A stretch of 24,890 nt of DNA from a virus. Shown piece by piece: positions 8,484-15,733 of the stretch. Made by a program: the position numbers and the translations under genes. Under the pieces are notes generated by a model. That model was not told the DNA's origin. It made no database searches and worked only from the letters and a program-made list of their open reading frames with translations. Positions within the stretch are counted from its first letter, which is position 1, and each line of letters starts with the position of its first letter. The stretch covers positions 1-24,890 of IMG/VR virus record IMGVR_UViG_3300030406_000469. One strand, written 5' to 3'.

Positions 8484-9907
8484 TAAAATCCTCTTAATAT
8501 TGGTTGTGTTCTTACATTTAATATGTTTTGAAAAGTTTGATAAACTTGGTCTGGTCTTTGGTCTATAGCACTTACAGCATAGTTTCTTCCAACTTCATTT
8601 AAAAATCTTTCATTAATTTGATAAAGACCTAAATCAAATGTTCCGTCATTATTTAACCCAATAGCTAATGGATTGTTACTTGACTCAGCATCTGCTATGT
8701 ATTTTTTAATTTGTTCCCAACTTACAGTATCTTTATCTACTGGACCAGTATATCCAGTAGCATCTTGAAATGCTTTAGTAACTTTATCTTTTGTTGCCCA
8801 CTGGTTTATACCTCTTTTTTCATATAATTCTTTTGCTAATTGTTCATTAATAACTGGGTCTAATGCTTGTTTTTGATTTAATGAATCAGCATCTAATTGT
8901 TCTAATGGTGTGTTAAGTAAAATATTTCTTTTCTTTTTAATTTCATCACTTCTTCTTTGAGGAGCACTAGCTAAAAACTCTCTACCTGCTGCACGTTTTT
9001 CTGCGGCAGTAGCATCAACACCAGGGAACGTATCAACACCAATACCTAACATTTCATTTACAGCATCTAATCCAGCTTGGTCCGCTAATCGTCTTTCTTT
9101 AACTAAACTATAAGGAGCATCGCCTACAACATCTACTCCTTCTATAAAAATAGGATTTACTTTTGTACCAGCTAATCCTTCTCCTTTTAAATCTGTAGCA
9201 TATAATTTATTTTCTGTTTTTGTTGGCTCTAAACCAAAACTTAAATTAACAACATCTCTTAAATAATCTTTATATTTATAATCAATACTACCTGCTTTAC
9301 CTAACTCTCTTAGCTCTCCTAATGTTTTCGCATTATCTCCAGTACCAATTTTTAAGTTATCATATTTTAGTAAAGCTAATCCAGATATAGCATCAATACC
9401 AAAATCTATAACTGCTTGTTGTTTGTTCTGGTCATCTAAAACATCAATAGCATATTCTAAATCATCATAAGCATCTTCTAATTTTTTACCTTCATCTTTA
9501 AAAAAAGTCATACCTTCTCTAAGTTCAGGGTCTATATCTCCTACACTAATATCTCTAAATCCACCAGCTGCTGCTCTACCAGCTGCTCCACCTACTGCTG
9601 GTAGTAATACTTTAGCTGCTTTTGCTAATGCACCACCACCACCTGGTATAGCTAAAGATGCTAATATACCTAGACCAGTACCAAAAAACTTTCCAAGTCC
9701 TCCACGTTTTGCTCTACGACGAGCATCTCTTTGTGCTTTTGCTGCTGCTTCATTAAGTTTTTCTTGACCATATTCTAACTTTTCTTTGTCTTGTAAAGCT
9801 TGAATAGTTCTATCGAATTGTGCTTCTGAACGTGAGGATATAGCTTCGGCTTGTGCTAATCCGTAGTCTAGTTTTGCTGCTTGTGCTGGTGTAAACTTAT
9901 ATGCCAT
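8483..9907 (-). CDS. Virion protein with C-terminal lytic transglycosylase domain (474 aa)
   Basis: The last 80 residues look like a lysozyme-like lytic transglycosylase (SLT) fold: WEQIKKYIADAESSNNP with the likely catalytic Glu at 408, then FDLGLYQINERF (about 424-435), matching the family's ES...NP and GLxQIN pattern, then a weaker NILNVRTQ near the end. It would cut the glycan strands of the cell wall during DNA entry. Residues about 65-115 are Gly/Ala-rich and hydrophobic (GTGLGILASLAIPGGGG), possibly membrane-active. The domain is short and stops soon after the second motif. The C-terminal position and internal-protein neighbours suggest a structural ejection protein rather than a free endolysin. 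Start at ATG 9907 behind AAGGG. Confidence 0.88.
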   Translation of the reverse strand: MAYKFTPAQAAKLDYGLAQAEAISSRSEAQFDRTIQALQDKEKLEYGQEKLNEAAAKAQRDARRRAKRGGLGKFFGTGLGILASLAIPGGGGALAKAAKVLLPAVGGAAGRAAAGGFRDISVGDIDPELREGMTFFKDEGKKLEDAYDDLEYAIDVLDDQNKQQAVIDFGIDAISGLALLKYDNLKIGTGDNAKTLGELRELGKAGSIDYKYKDYLRDVVNLSFGLEPTKTENKLYATDLKGEGLAGTKVNPIFIEGVDVVGDAPYSLVKERRLADQAGLDAVNEMLGIGVDTFPGVDATAAEKRAAGREFLASAPQRRSDEIKKKRNILLNTPLEQLDADSLNQKQALDPVINEQLAKELYEKRGINQWATKDKVTKAFQDATGYTGPVDKDTVSWEQIKKYIADAESSNNPLAIGLNNDGTFDLGLYQINERFLNEVGRNYAVSAIDQRPDQVYQTFQNILNVRTQPILRGF

Positions 9908-9952
9908 AATCCCTTAATAAATATATTAAATATTATATCCTCATTTCTACTA
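9908..9952 (-). promoter_or_regulatory. Small AT-rich gap with a -10-like box; weak promoter candidate
   Basis: One of the few real gaps in the minus-strand operon (45 bases). On the minus strand it carries TATAAT (plus-strand 9932-9937), followed by an A/T-only run and then the AAGGG ribosome site of the transglycosylase gene. No good -35 box stands at 16-18 bases, so the box could be chance in AT-rich DNA. If real, it would drive the ejection-protein genes. Confidence 0.25.
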
Positions 9953-10318
9953 TTATTTTGGTACAATGTTACCACTATCTACTACTGCATCTCCTGTCAC
10001 AGCTTGTGAATCTGTTGTATCTGGTAGTGTAGCAAATAACTTTTTGTCTTCTGCTACTCTTACACCGTCTTTAATTATCTTAATTGCTTTTCTTTGTGGT
10101 CTTTTTACGTCTGAAAATTTAGCAAAGGTTTCTAACTCTCTATGGTCAGCTCTTTTAAATTCCATTTCAAACATCTTACCAAATTCTTTTCGTATTACTT
10201 TTAGTTTACCATTATGGTATTGTAATACTTCTTCACCGTTCTTCATATCTTTGGTGCTCACAGCACCTTTTTTGAGCACCTTACTTGAGCCCGATACATC
10301 TGAAGCTTTAGTTCTCAC
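9953..10318 (-). CDS. Small basic protein, unknown function (121 aa)
   Basis: Not recognised. The first 90 residues are rich in Lys, Arg and Glu and look soluble (EVLQYHNGKLKVIRKEFGKM, then FKRADHRELETFAKFSDVKR). The last 25 residues are polar and probably flexible. No cysteine pair, signal peptide or membrane segment. It uses a GTG start at 10318 that overlaps the TAG stop of the hub gene (TAGTG), so its translation is probably coupled to the hub protein. Position between the hub and the internal virion proteins suggests a structural or assembly accessory role, without direct support. Confidence 0.82.
   Translation of the reverse strand: MRTKASDVSGSSKVLKKGAVSTKDMKNGEEVLQYHNGKLKVIRKEFGKMFEMEFKRADHRELETFAKFSDVKRPQRKAIKIIKDGVRVAEDKKLFATLPDTTDSQAVTGDAVVDSGNIVPK
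10253..10273 (+). terminator. Terminator-like hairpin with T-run, antisense to the small gene
   Basis: On the plus strand GGTGCT (10253-10258), CAC, AGCACC (10262-10267) is followed directly by six T (10268-10273). That is a short stem of six pairs with a three-base loop and U-tract, the layout of an intrinsic terminator. No plus-strand gene reads into it, so it could stop antisense transcription coming from the left, or be chance. The stem is short and the strength is doubtful. Confidence 0.3.
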
Positions 10319-12543
10319 TATCTAACTCCTTTAGTTCTTGCGATTATAGTTATATCTTCTAATTGAAAGTCTGCGTGTGTAGTTCCAACAATCTGTAGTT
10401 GTAATGATTTTTTAAATACTTGATTAGCATCTGTCAATATAAACTCTTGTGTTGTTATAGAAGAAGAATTTAAAAGATTAGACGATACAAACTTATCTGT
10501 AAAACTACTTTCATCATCGAATCTTGCTTTCAACTGTAATGAACTACCATTGTTTTTATATGTTACATACACAGAATAAAACTTTTTATCTACTGAATTT
10601 AAACCTCCAGTATATTCTCTTGTCTGAATATCTACAACTTGAGCACTTGGAGTGTTTACATCAAACTTTAGTAGCTTAGAATCTGTACTACCTGACGATG
10701 CTTCGTCTCCTGATATACAACACAACTCATTATTGAGCACTATAAAGTTGCTAATAGGTCTATCATTAGCATCTACACCTATTTTGAGCACGTTGTTTTC
10801 ATCTATTTTAACAATAGATTTAGTTAGTAAGTCATATAAGTATCCACCGTCAGACATATCACCAGAATCTTTTACAATAATTACTTGGTTTTTCTTAGGA
10901 ATAAACCCTATCAATAGTTTTGATTCGTCTATATCTGCGTCATCATCGTTGTTTCTAGCCCAGGTGCTCTCTTTAATAGCATCAGTTAGTTTTGTAATCC
11001 CGTTTGCAAAAGCAAATAAACCGTGCTGATTAACCCACATCAAACCTAAATCTGTTTTTACTACAGCACCTGGGCTTTGTACTCCTCTATTAACAAACTC
11101 TCCCTCTAAATACCAACCAGCATCTGTGGTTGATGAAATGTTTATTACAAATAATTTATTCTTTTTATATACAAATAATCTATCACGAAACTCTACAAGC
11201 TTTACAATTTCGTCACCGTCATTTGCACCTATATCTATAAAGTATGTTTGTGGAAAAGTATCATACTTTAATGGAGGAGAATACTGTATTCTATCTCCCA
11301 TAACTTTAGTTTTCCCCACGTTATCCACATATCTTACGTTACCTACAAATGCTCTTTGGTTTGCTACAGTAGCAGTCTTATAACCAAATGCTGTATTATA
11401 AAAATCTATTGCGTGCTCACTAGGTGCGTAACCATTTATAGTAGAATATGTTTCTATGTTAGGTTGTTTTACTTCATAAGCTGTAACATTTGCAGTATTT
11501 TTAGCATCATTGGTAACAAGAAAGCCAGAGCCTGAAGAATCAAAAGCATCAAAGTCGTCAAGCAAAGATATTCTTGAGCCTTGTTCTAAATCTACATCTA
11601 ATAACAATACATATTCTTCATCTCCTGCTTCTACATTTCTAAGATATACTCTTACTCCTTGTATAAATTTATTTTGTCCTGATACATCTATCTCACTTTC
11701 TCCTATTGACATTTGAACTACAGGGTATTGTCCTTCTGTTATAGCTTGCATAGTTGTAAAGTTTGTAATTTTAGATTCTTGATTATTATGATATACATAA
11801 GATAATCCAATAGCATAATTACCTGGTTGCCATAAACCGTCAGTACCGTCTGCTTTTAATCCTAATCTAAAAAATTTATCACCGTCTGGGTCAGCACCTG
11901 GAGAAGTTGTGTCTGGTGTAACTGGGTCTTGTTTTTCAAAATCAGATGCAGTTGGTGCTACTAAACCACTATTAAACATTTGCATAGAATCTGCAACATC
12001 TGCACTATAAGCAGTAGCTGATGATTGAGTTCTTGATAATCTAATCAATGAAGTTTTTCTAGCATTAGTAGTTGTACTTGTATCATCTACTACACTTTGA
12101 TTAATACGTAATCCACCGTCTGCATAGTAGTATACAGGTTTAACTCCTGTTCCTGTGCTCACATCTGCACTTTGAAAAGCTATCATAGTAGCACTACCAG
12201 ACGATGAAGCAGAGTCATTTATAAAAACACTACCGTCATCGTCTGTAAATACAATATGTTCCCCCGCTGTTTTACCAGATATAGGAGCTACATCTGATTT
12301 AAATGTAAACAAACCAAAACCAGATTGTATATTTATATCACTATCATTTATAGTTGTACCACCACTACCTTCAGTAAGAGTTGCACCAGCAGCACTAAAA
12401 GTTCCTAAGTTTGATATTTGTCCTACTTCAGCTACATTAACATTTAATGCTTCTGCTAAGTTACCTTCAAGTAAATCCCTTTTAGATACTTTATCAGTAA
12501 AACCTTTATCAAATCTTTCTATTTTTATTGCTGCTTTAGGCAC
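10318..12543 (-). CDS. Tail hub / DNA-stabilisation type protein, beta-propeller-like (741 aa)
   Basis: A long beta-rich protein without membrane segments. The N-terminus (KIERFDKGFTDKVSKRDLLE, then a stretch with GNLAEALNVNV) resembles the opening of phage proteins that close the connector, such as P22 gp10-like stabilisation proteins and T7 gp12-like tail tube proteins. Around residues 440-530 is the repeating pattern typical of these hubs: DGDEIVKLVEFRDRLFVYKK, then FVNRGVQSPGAVV, then LGLMWVNQHGLFAFANG. It would sit between portal and fibres and hold the packaged DNA. GTG start at 12543 behind AAAGGT, overlapping the holin gene by eight bases. The family assignment rests on motif rhythm only. 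Confidence 0.85.
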   Translation of the reverse strand: MPKAAIKIERFDKGFTDKVSKRDLLEGNLAEALNVNVAEVGQISNLGTFSAAGATLTEGSGGTTINDSDINIQSGFGLFTFKSDVAPISGKTAGEHIVFTDDDGSVFINDSASSSGSATMIAFQSADVSTGTGVKPVYYYADGGLRINQSVVDDTSTTTNARKTSLIRLSRTQSSATAYSADVADSMQMFNSGLVAPTASDFEKQDPVTPDTTSPGADPDGDKFFRLGLKADGTDGLWQPGNYAIGLSYVYHNNQESKITNFTTMQAITEGQYPVVQMSIGESEIDVSGQNKFIQGVRVYLRNVEAGDEEYVLLLDVDLEQGSRISLLDDFDAFDSSGSGFLVTNDAKNTANVTAYEVKQPNIETYSTINGYAPSEHAIDFYNTAFGYKTATVANQRAFVGNVRYVDNVGKTKVMGDRIQYSPPLKYDTFPQTYFIDIGANDGDEIVKLVEFRDRLFVYKKNKLFVINISSTTDAGWYLEGEFVNRGVQSPGAVVKTDLGLMWVNQHGLFAFANGITKLTDAIKESTWARNNDDDADIDESKLLIGFIPKKNQVIIVKDSGDMSDGGYLYDLLTKSIVKIDENNVLKIGVDANDRPISNFIVLNNELCCISGDEASSGSTDSKLLKFDVNTPSAQVVDIQTREYTGGLNSVDKKFYSVYVTYKNNGSSLQLKARFDDESSFTDKFVSSNLLNSSSITTQEFILTDANQVFKKSLQLQIVGTTHADFQLEDITIIARTKGVR

Positions 12544-12904
12544 GACCTTTTACCTTCTCATAGCTACGTAAACCCCCAAGCCCGAGCATACCCATTAAGA
12601 CAGTTGTCATTGTGGTCATATCAAACTCAGGTAGTTGTACATTTACTCCTCCTGCAGCAAATGCAAACAATAAAAAAGGTTGCACAACAAAGTGATATGC
12701 AAAAGCTAAACTGAGCACCCAGCCTAAAAAGGGTCTCCAACGAACTAATAGTCCGCCTTGTCCTGCTTCTACTTTATTTACTTCAAGTTGTGCTTTATTA
12801 ATCTCTTGCATTAGCTGAGCTTTTTCTGCTTTGTCTAAAGTAAAATCATCTACTTTATCTACAACTTTTTCTATTAGACTACCTACAACACTTAGTTTAG
12901 GCAT
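12536..12904 (-). CDS. Holin, three-transmembrane gene-transfer-agent type
   Basis: Pore-forming lysis protein of the inner membrane. After an amphipathic, charged N-terminal helix comes the family core WRPFLGWVLSLAFAYHFVVQ, a second hydrophobic stretch (PFLLFAFAAGG), then MTTVLMGMLGLGGLRSYEKV. The WRPxxGW motif and the GxGGxRxYEK ending are hallmarks of the 3TM holin family first described for gene transfer agents. I start it at ATG 12904 (MPKLSVVG). ATG 12913 and a TTG at 12919 are also in frame, and a stop lies directly upstream of the TTG. None has a good ribosome site; the only strong one (GAGGAC, 12935-12940) serves a 12-codon leader frame. No soluble endolysin gene is seen beside it. 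Confidence 0.9.
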   Translation of the reverse strand: MPKLSVVGSLIEKVVDKVDDFTLDKAEKAQLMQEINKAQLEVNKVEAGQGGLLVRWRPFLGWVLSLAFAYHFVVQPFLLFAFAAGGVNVQLPEFDMTTMTTVLMGMLGLGGLRSYEKVKGRA

Positions 12905-12930
12905 AGTCCACATACACAATTACAGTTCAT
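12892..12930 (-). other. Possible 12-codon leader ORF overlapping the holin start
   Basis: An ATG at 12930 stands six bases after GAGG, the best ribosome site of this interval. It opens a 12-residue frame (MNCNCVCGLCLN, four cysteines) that ends at TAA 12892, inside the holin gene. The holin's own ATGs at 12913 and 12904 lie within this frame and lack such a site. The holin could therefore depend on ribosomes loaded by the leader. The cysteines may be accidental, because the frame is fixed partly by the overlapping holin codons. Confidence 0.35.
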
Positions 12931-12940
12931 AATTGTCCTC

Positions 12941-13243
12941 CTACCATTTTACTTTGTTAGCCCAGTAAGCTGCACTCATCTTACCTTTGGCTATGTTTTT
13001 TCTATGTCTTGCTTTAAAACTTTTACGTTTCATTTTAGTTCTTCGAGACTCTCCTGCTTTTGGTTTACCTGCAGTTTTTGCTCCTTGTTGTCCAAAACGT
13101 ATGGTTTTAATCTTATCGCCCTCTTTTGCTACAACTATATGAGACTTCTTAGGGTGATTAGGTGTACGTTTAGGTTTATTAAAACCTGATACACCAGCTC
13201 TTTTTAATCTTGGGTCTCTTTTACTTTTTCTTTTTGCGGGCAT
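12941..13243 (-). CDS. Small highly basic marine-phage protein with KSFKARH / AAYWANKVKW ending (100 aa)
   Basis: A 100-residue, Lys/Arg-rich protein. The last 30 residues are the characteristic part: KSFKARHRKNIAKGKMSAAY followed by WANKVKW. I know this ending as recurrent in ocean phages and related giant-virus proteins, where it is annotated only as a domain of unknown function. The strong positive charge suggests nucleic-acid binding or packing inside the head. It starts at ATG 13243 behind AAGGA and overlaps the end of the preceding basic gene by 23 bases. Confidence 0.88.
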   Translation of the reverse strand: MPAKRKSKRDPRLKRAGVSGFNKPKRTPNHPKKSHIVVAKEGDKIKTIRFGQQGAKTAGKPKAGESRRTKMKRKSFKARHRKNIAKGKMSAAYWANKVKW

Positions 13244-13520
13244 TTGCTTTCCTTATACTTTCTTTACCTTTTTTAAAAATACTAGCTACAGTTCTTTTAC
13301 CCATAACTCTAGCTCTTTGCTCACCTACTGTAAGTATCTGTATTTTTCTTGCAAAAGGTTTTTTAATTCTTTTAACTTTAGCTACTGTAGCTCTTGCGTC
13401 TGCTGGTGTAGCAAACTTTATACTAACTGTATCTCTAGGGTTTTCATCAGTATATAATCTTCTACCACTACCTTTTGGTTTTTTACCAGTTCCGACTTTA
13501 GGGTCTCTTTTTTTAGCCAC
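13221..13520 (-). CDS. Small basic marine-phage protein, MAKKRDPKVGTGKKPKGSGR type (99 aa)
   Basis: The first 40 residues (KKRDPKVGTGKKPKGSGRRL, then YTDENPRDTVSIKF) form a conserved opening I have seen in many marine phage proteins of unknown function. The rest is a basic helical region ending in a Lys/Arg tail (KANARKKKK). The start codon is GTG at 13520, sharing TAGTG with the stop of the tiny gene before it, so translation is probably coupled. No catalytic motif or cysteine pair. A DNA- or RNA-binding structural role is plausible from charge only. Confidence 0.88.
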   Translation of the reverse strand: MAKKRDPKVGTGKKPKGSGRRLYTDENPRDTVSIKFATPADARATVAKVKRIKKPFARKIQILTVGEQRARVMGKRTVASIFKKGKESIRKANARKKKK

Positions 13521-13627
13521 TATCTTTTCTTTTTTTTCTTACTAGCTACAATTTTTTTCTGTAAAAATTTAGGTAAAGTTTTTTGTTTTTTAGTTAAACC
13601 ATTTTTCTTTTTAGTGTGTTTAGGCAT
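13520..13627 (-). CDS. 35-residue Lys-rich micro-protein
   Basis: ATG 13627 to TAG 13520 encodes MPKHTKKKNGLTKKQKTLPK followed by FLQKKIVASKKKKKR. The pattern GLTxKQKxLPKxLQxxI recurs in short marine phage proteins, which argues that this is a true gene despite its size. It is joined by TAATG to the thioredoxin-like gene upstream and by TAGTG to the next basic gene. Function unknown; strongly basic like its two downstream neighbours. Confidence 0.8.
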   Translation of the reverse strand: MPKHTKKKNGLTKKQKTLPKFLQKKIVASKKKKKR

Positions 13628-14010
13628 TATCGTATCTCCTTTTTTATTTTATCAAACACTTCTTTTTCATCAAACCTCATACTGATACCAGGCTCATACC
13701 TCATAACTTCAGTACCTTCTTTTAAAATTATAATAGTAGGAACTACTTTTATTTTCCACTCCTTTTGTACTACAGCACCTATAGTTTTATTACTTAAATC
13801 TATTTCTGCTACATAACAAAGGTCAGCAAGTTTTTCTATTTTTACTCTATTTTTAAAATTCCAAGCTGCATTAACTTGTACTACAGCACACTCTTGTATA
13901 TTTAATGATTGTATTTTCTGAAAGCTATCCAAGTTGACTGATTGTGAGTGCAGCCAAGATAGCGATGAGAAAAGCATTAATACCAAGTATGATATAAATT
14001 TGTTGTTCAT
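13627..14010 (-). CDS. Exported thioredoxin-fold protein lacking the CxxC active site (127 aa)
   Basis: Residues 1-24 form a classical export signal (hydrophobic LVLMLFSSLSWL, then HSQS, a possible cut site). The rest has thioredoxin architecture: a first strand AVVQVNAAW (42-50), a helix NRVKIEKLADL where the active site should be, a strand YVAEIDLS, and VVPTIIILKEGTEVMRYEPG with the family's conserved cis-proline at 91. The residues after Trp50 are NFKN instead of CGPC, so redox catalysis by the usual pair is not possible. Only Cys41 and Cys65 remain, one before the first strand and one after the helix. It would act outside the cytoplasm. Start ATG 14010 behind GAGGT; lies between a membrane/coiled-coil gene and small basic genes. 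Confidence 0.87.
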   Translation of the reverse strand: MNNKFISYLVLMLFSSLSWLHSQSVNLDSFQKIQSLNIQECAVVQVNAAWNFKNRVKIEKLADLCYVAEIDLSNKTIGAVVQKEWKIKVVPTIIILKEGTEVMRYEPGISMRFDEKEVFDKIKKEIR

Positions 14011-14022
14011 CTGTAAACCTCA

Positions 14023-14319
14023 TTATTTGTTATTCATATCAATAAGTGTTTGAGTAATAGCTTTTGTATCTTCTTTAATATCATCTACTTTTTCCTCTAA
14101 CTTATCGACTTTCCCTTCAGTATTTAATATTGAATCACGTATCATTTGGTCTTTTAAATCATACTCCATACGTGAAACTTCTGGCTCAGGCAGTCTTTTA
14201 GCTTCTTCTATATCAGCTTGTAAAGAATACCATAAACCAATTATCATACCTATAGTTACAGCAATACTGACAGCTGTTTCTATAGACAATGTAAATTTAC
14301 TATCTTTACCTATTTCCAT
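14023..14319 (-). CDS. Single-pass membrane protein with coiled coil (98 aa)
   Basis: One membrane helix at about residues 12-31 (ETAVSIAVTIGMIIGLWYSL) is followed by a charged helical region with heptad-like spacing (NTEGKVDKLEEKVDDIKEDT). The topology, a short N-terminus, one helix and an extended coiled coil, fits an inner-membrane spanin subunit or a holin-like accessory. Location near the holin and among the lysis genes supports a lysis role, but no family signature is decisive. Start ATG 14319 behind AGGGG, two bases after the Hint-fibre gene. Confidence 0.85.
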   Translation of the reverse strand: MEIGKDSKFTLSIETAVSIAVTIGMIIGLWYSLQADIEEAKRLPEPEVSRMEYDLKDQMIRDSILNTEGKVDKLEEKVDDIKEDTKAITQTLIDMNNK

Positions 14320-14321
14320 AT

Positions 14322-15425
14322 TTAGTCCCCTATTTCTGAGTGTACTAATACGCCATTTGCGTAAAAGTTTTTATTTTTTGTTAATATAGTGTATGTCCAA
14401 TGTTTCTTTGGAAATCCTTCTAATCTGTGTACTTGTGCATAATACTTACCGTCTAATATTTTTAGTAAATCATTAGGTTGTATAGCAGCTGAATCTAAAT
14501 TATAATTATCTTTAGCTTTATCTGGGTCATCAGATACCATAGTACCGTCTTGTTTATATACTGGGTGGTCTTGTGTAAGTATTAATTCTTTTAGTTCTTC
14601 TCCCTCTGTTTCATCATTAGGGTCTGATAACATAATTTTATACAAGTTATCGTGTAATCTTTTTTCTATTTGTAGTATCTCAACTTCTTCTTCTTGTCCA
14701 GTCTCCCAGTTATAAGACATAATCATATCACCAATATTTAATTCGTGTATGTTTGCAGTGCCTTCTTTTAAATTAACTGGTATGTTTTCATAAATACAAA
14801 AACCAAATTGACCACCAGCAAAATTAATATCTCCTGTAATAGTAGCTCCTACACCATTATTAGTCAGTGTCAATGTATATGCTCCTGTACCGTCTTTATT
14901 AGAAGGCGAGTGTGCCCACCTAGTTCTAATAAATCTTGTACCTGAATTATGACCAGTAAATAAACTATTACTATTAGATGATGATACACTTATAAAACCT
15001 GTACCACTATTACCTGTACCATTAAAACCTGGGTCGCCACTGCTTGATGTAGCCATTGTAAATGTACCAAATGGTCCACCAGTAGTAGATAAAGATAAAC
15101 TTGTTCCACCACTACCATTAGATACAGTCATCTGTGCATCTTTATTAGATTCGTCAGTCTGACCAGGTAATTCTTGTAAGTCTAATCCAGTGTTATCTAC
15201 AACACTCCAAGATGTACCAGCTAAGTCGTGGTCATAACTATAGAACTCAGATATGGCGTGAGGTGCACTACCGTCTGGTCTGTCTGCACTATCATTTTGT
15301 GTGTTAATAGTAGCCACAGTACCGTCAGATAAATCTTCTAATGAAGTATCGCCAGTAGTAGAAGTTCTACCAAACTCAGTATTTATATCACTAAATTTAA
15401 TTTGTCCTGATGCAGTCAAACTCAT
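14322..15425 (-). CDS. Fibre-like virion protein with C-terminal Hint (intein/Hedgehog-type) domain
   Basis: Residues 1-65 (SLTASGQIKFSDINTEFGR, then an ISEFYSYD stretch) match the opening of many marine phage fibre proteins. Residues 70-205 are Gly/Ser/Thr-rich beta sequence. From Cys210 a Hint domain follows: block A CIYENIPVNLKEG with ELNIGDMIMSYN (228-239), block B ELILTQDHPVY with T284 and H287 (TxxH), and the final block TYTILTKNKNFYANGVLVHS (344-363). The penultimate His is kept, but the splice-essential Asn after it is replaced by Ser363, and only EIGD remains beyond. Hence splicing is not expected. Cleavage or transfer at the Gly-Phe/Cys210 junction, as in Hedgehog-type and bacterial intein-like domains, is possible. 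ATGA overlap with the giant fibre gene. Confidence 0.9.
   Translation of the reverse strand: MSLTASGQIKFSDINTEFGRTSTTGDTSLEDLSDGTVATINTQNDSADRPDGSAPHAISEFYSYDHDLAGTSWSVVDNTGLDLQELPGQTDESNKDAQMTVSNGSGGTSLSLSTTGGPFGTFTMATSSSGDPGFNGTGNSGTGFISVSSSNSNSLFTGHNSGTRFIRTRWAHSPSNKDGTGAYTLTLTNNGVGATITGDINFAGGQFGFCIYENIPVNLKEGTANIHELNIGDMIMSYNWETGQEEEVEILQIEKRLHDNLYKIMLSDPNDETEGEELKELILTQDHPVYKQDGTMVSDDPDKAKDNYNLDSAAIQPNDLLKILDGKYYAQVHRLEGFPKKHWTYTILTKNKNFYANGVLVHSEIGD
14334..14798 (-). other. Hint domain coding segment
   Basis: This segment encodes residues 210-364 of the fibre-like protein. It holds the nucleophile Cys, the TxxH motif and the C-terminal NGVLVHS strand. About 150 residues is normal for a Hint domain without a homing endonuclease, and no endonuclease insert is seen. 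Confidence 0.85.
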
Positions 15426-15733
15426 TTTTTAAGTTCCTCTATTTCAGCTTTTAATTCTTGTATTGCATTAATCAACACTGGTACTAACTTAGAATAATCA
15501 ACTGCTTTGAAGTTATCTTTACCTTGTAGTCCTTCATATTCTTTTACTACTTCTGGTATTACTTCTTCCATTTCTTGAGCAATAACTCCAATGTCGTGAC
15601 CTCTTTCTTTACCATTTGCTTTGTCTTTTTTCCAATCAAACTCTACAGCTCTCATTTTCATAACATCATCTAAGCCATAAGGTAAAGCTTCAACATTTTC
15701 TTTTAAGTTTTTATCAGAAGCTGTTGTACTTGA
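15422..15733 (-). other. S74 intramolecular chaperone coding segment
   Basis: Encodes the terminal 103 residues of the giant fibre with the LKENV motif, the GVIAQE motif and the trailing helix typical of the S74 family. In known members this part is removed by self-cleavage after the trimer has folded. Confidence 0.88.

Noticed and set aside
9928-9945. Firm promoter call at the TATAAT box
   Set aside because: No matching -35 box at normal spacing in very AT-rich DNA; kept only as a weak candidate.
14322-15425. Active splicing intein inside the fibre-like gene
   Set aside because: No Asn before the end, no C-extein of useful length and no endonuclease insert; splicing is unlikely, only N-terminal cleavage or transfer is possible.
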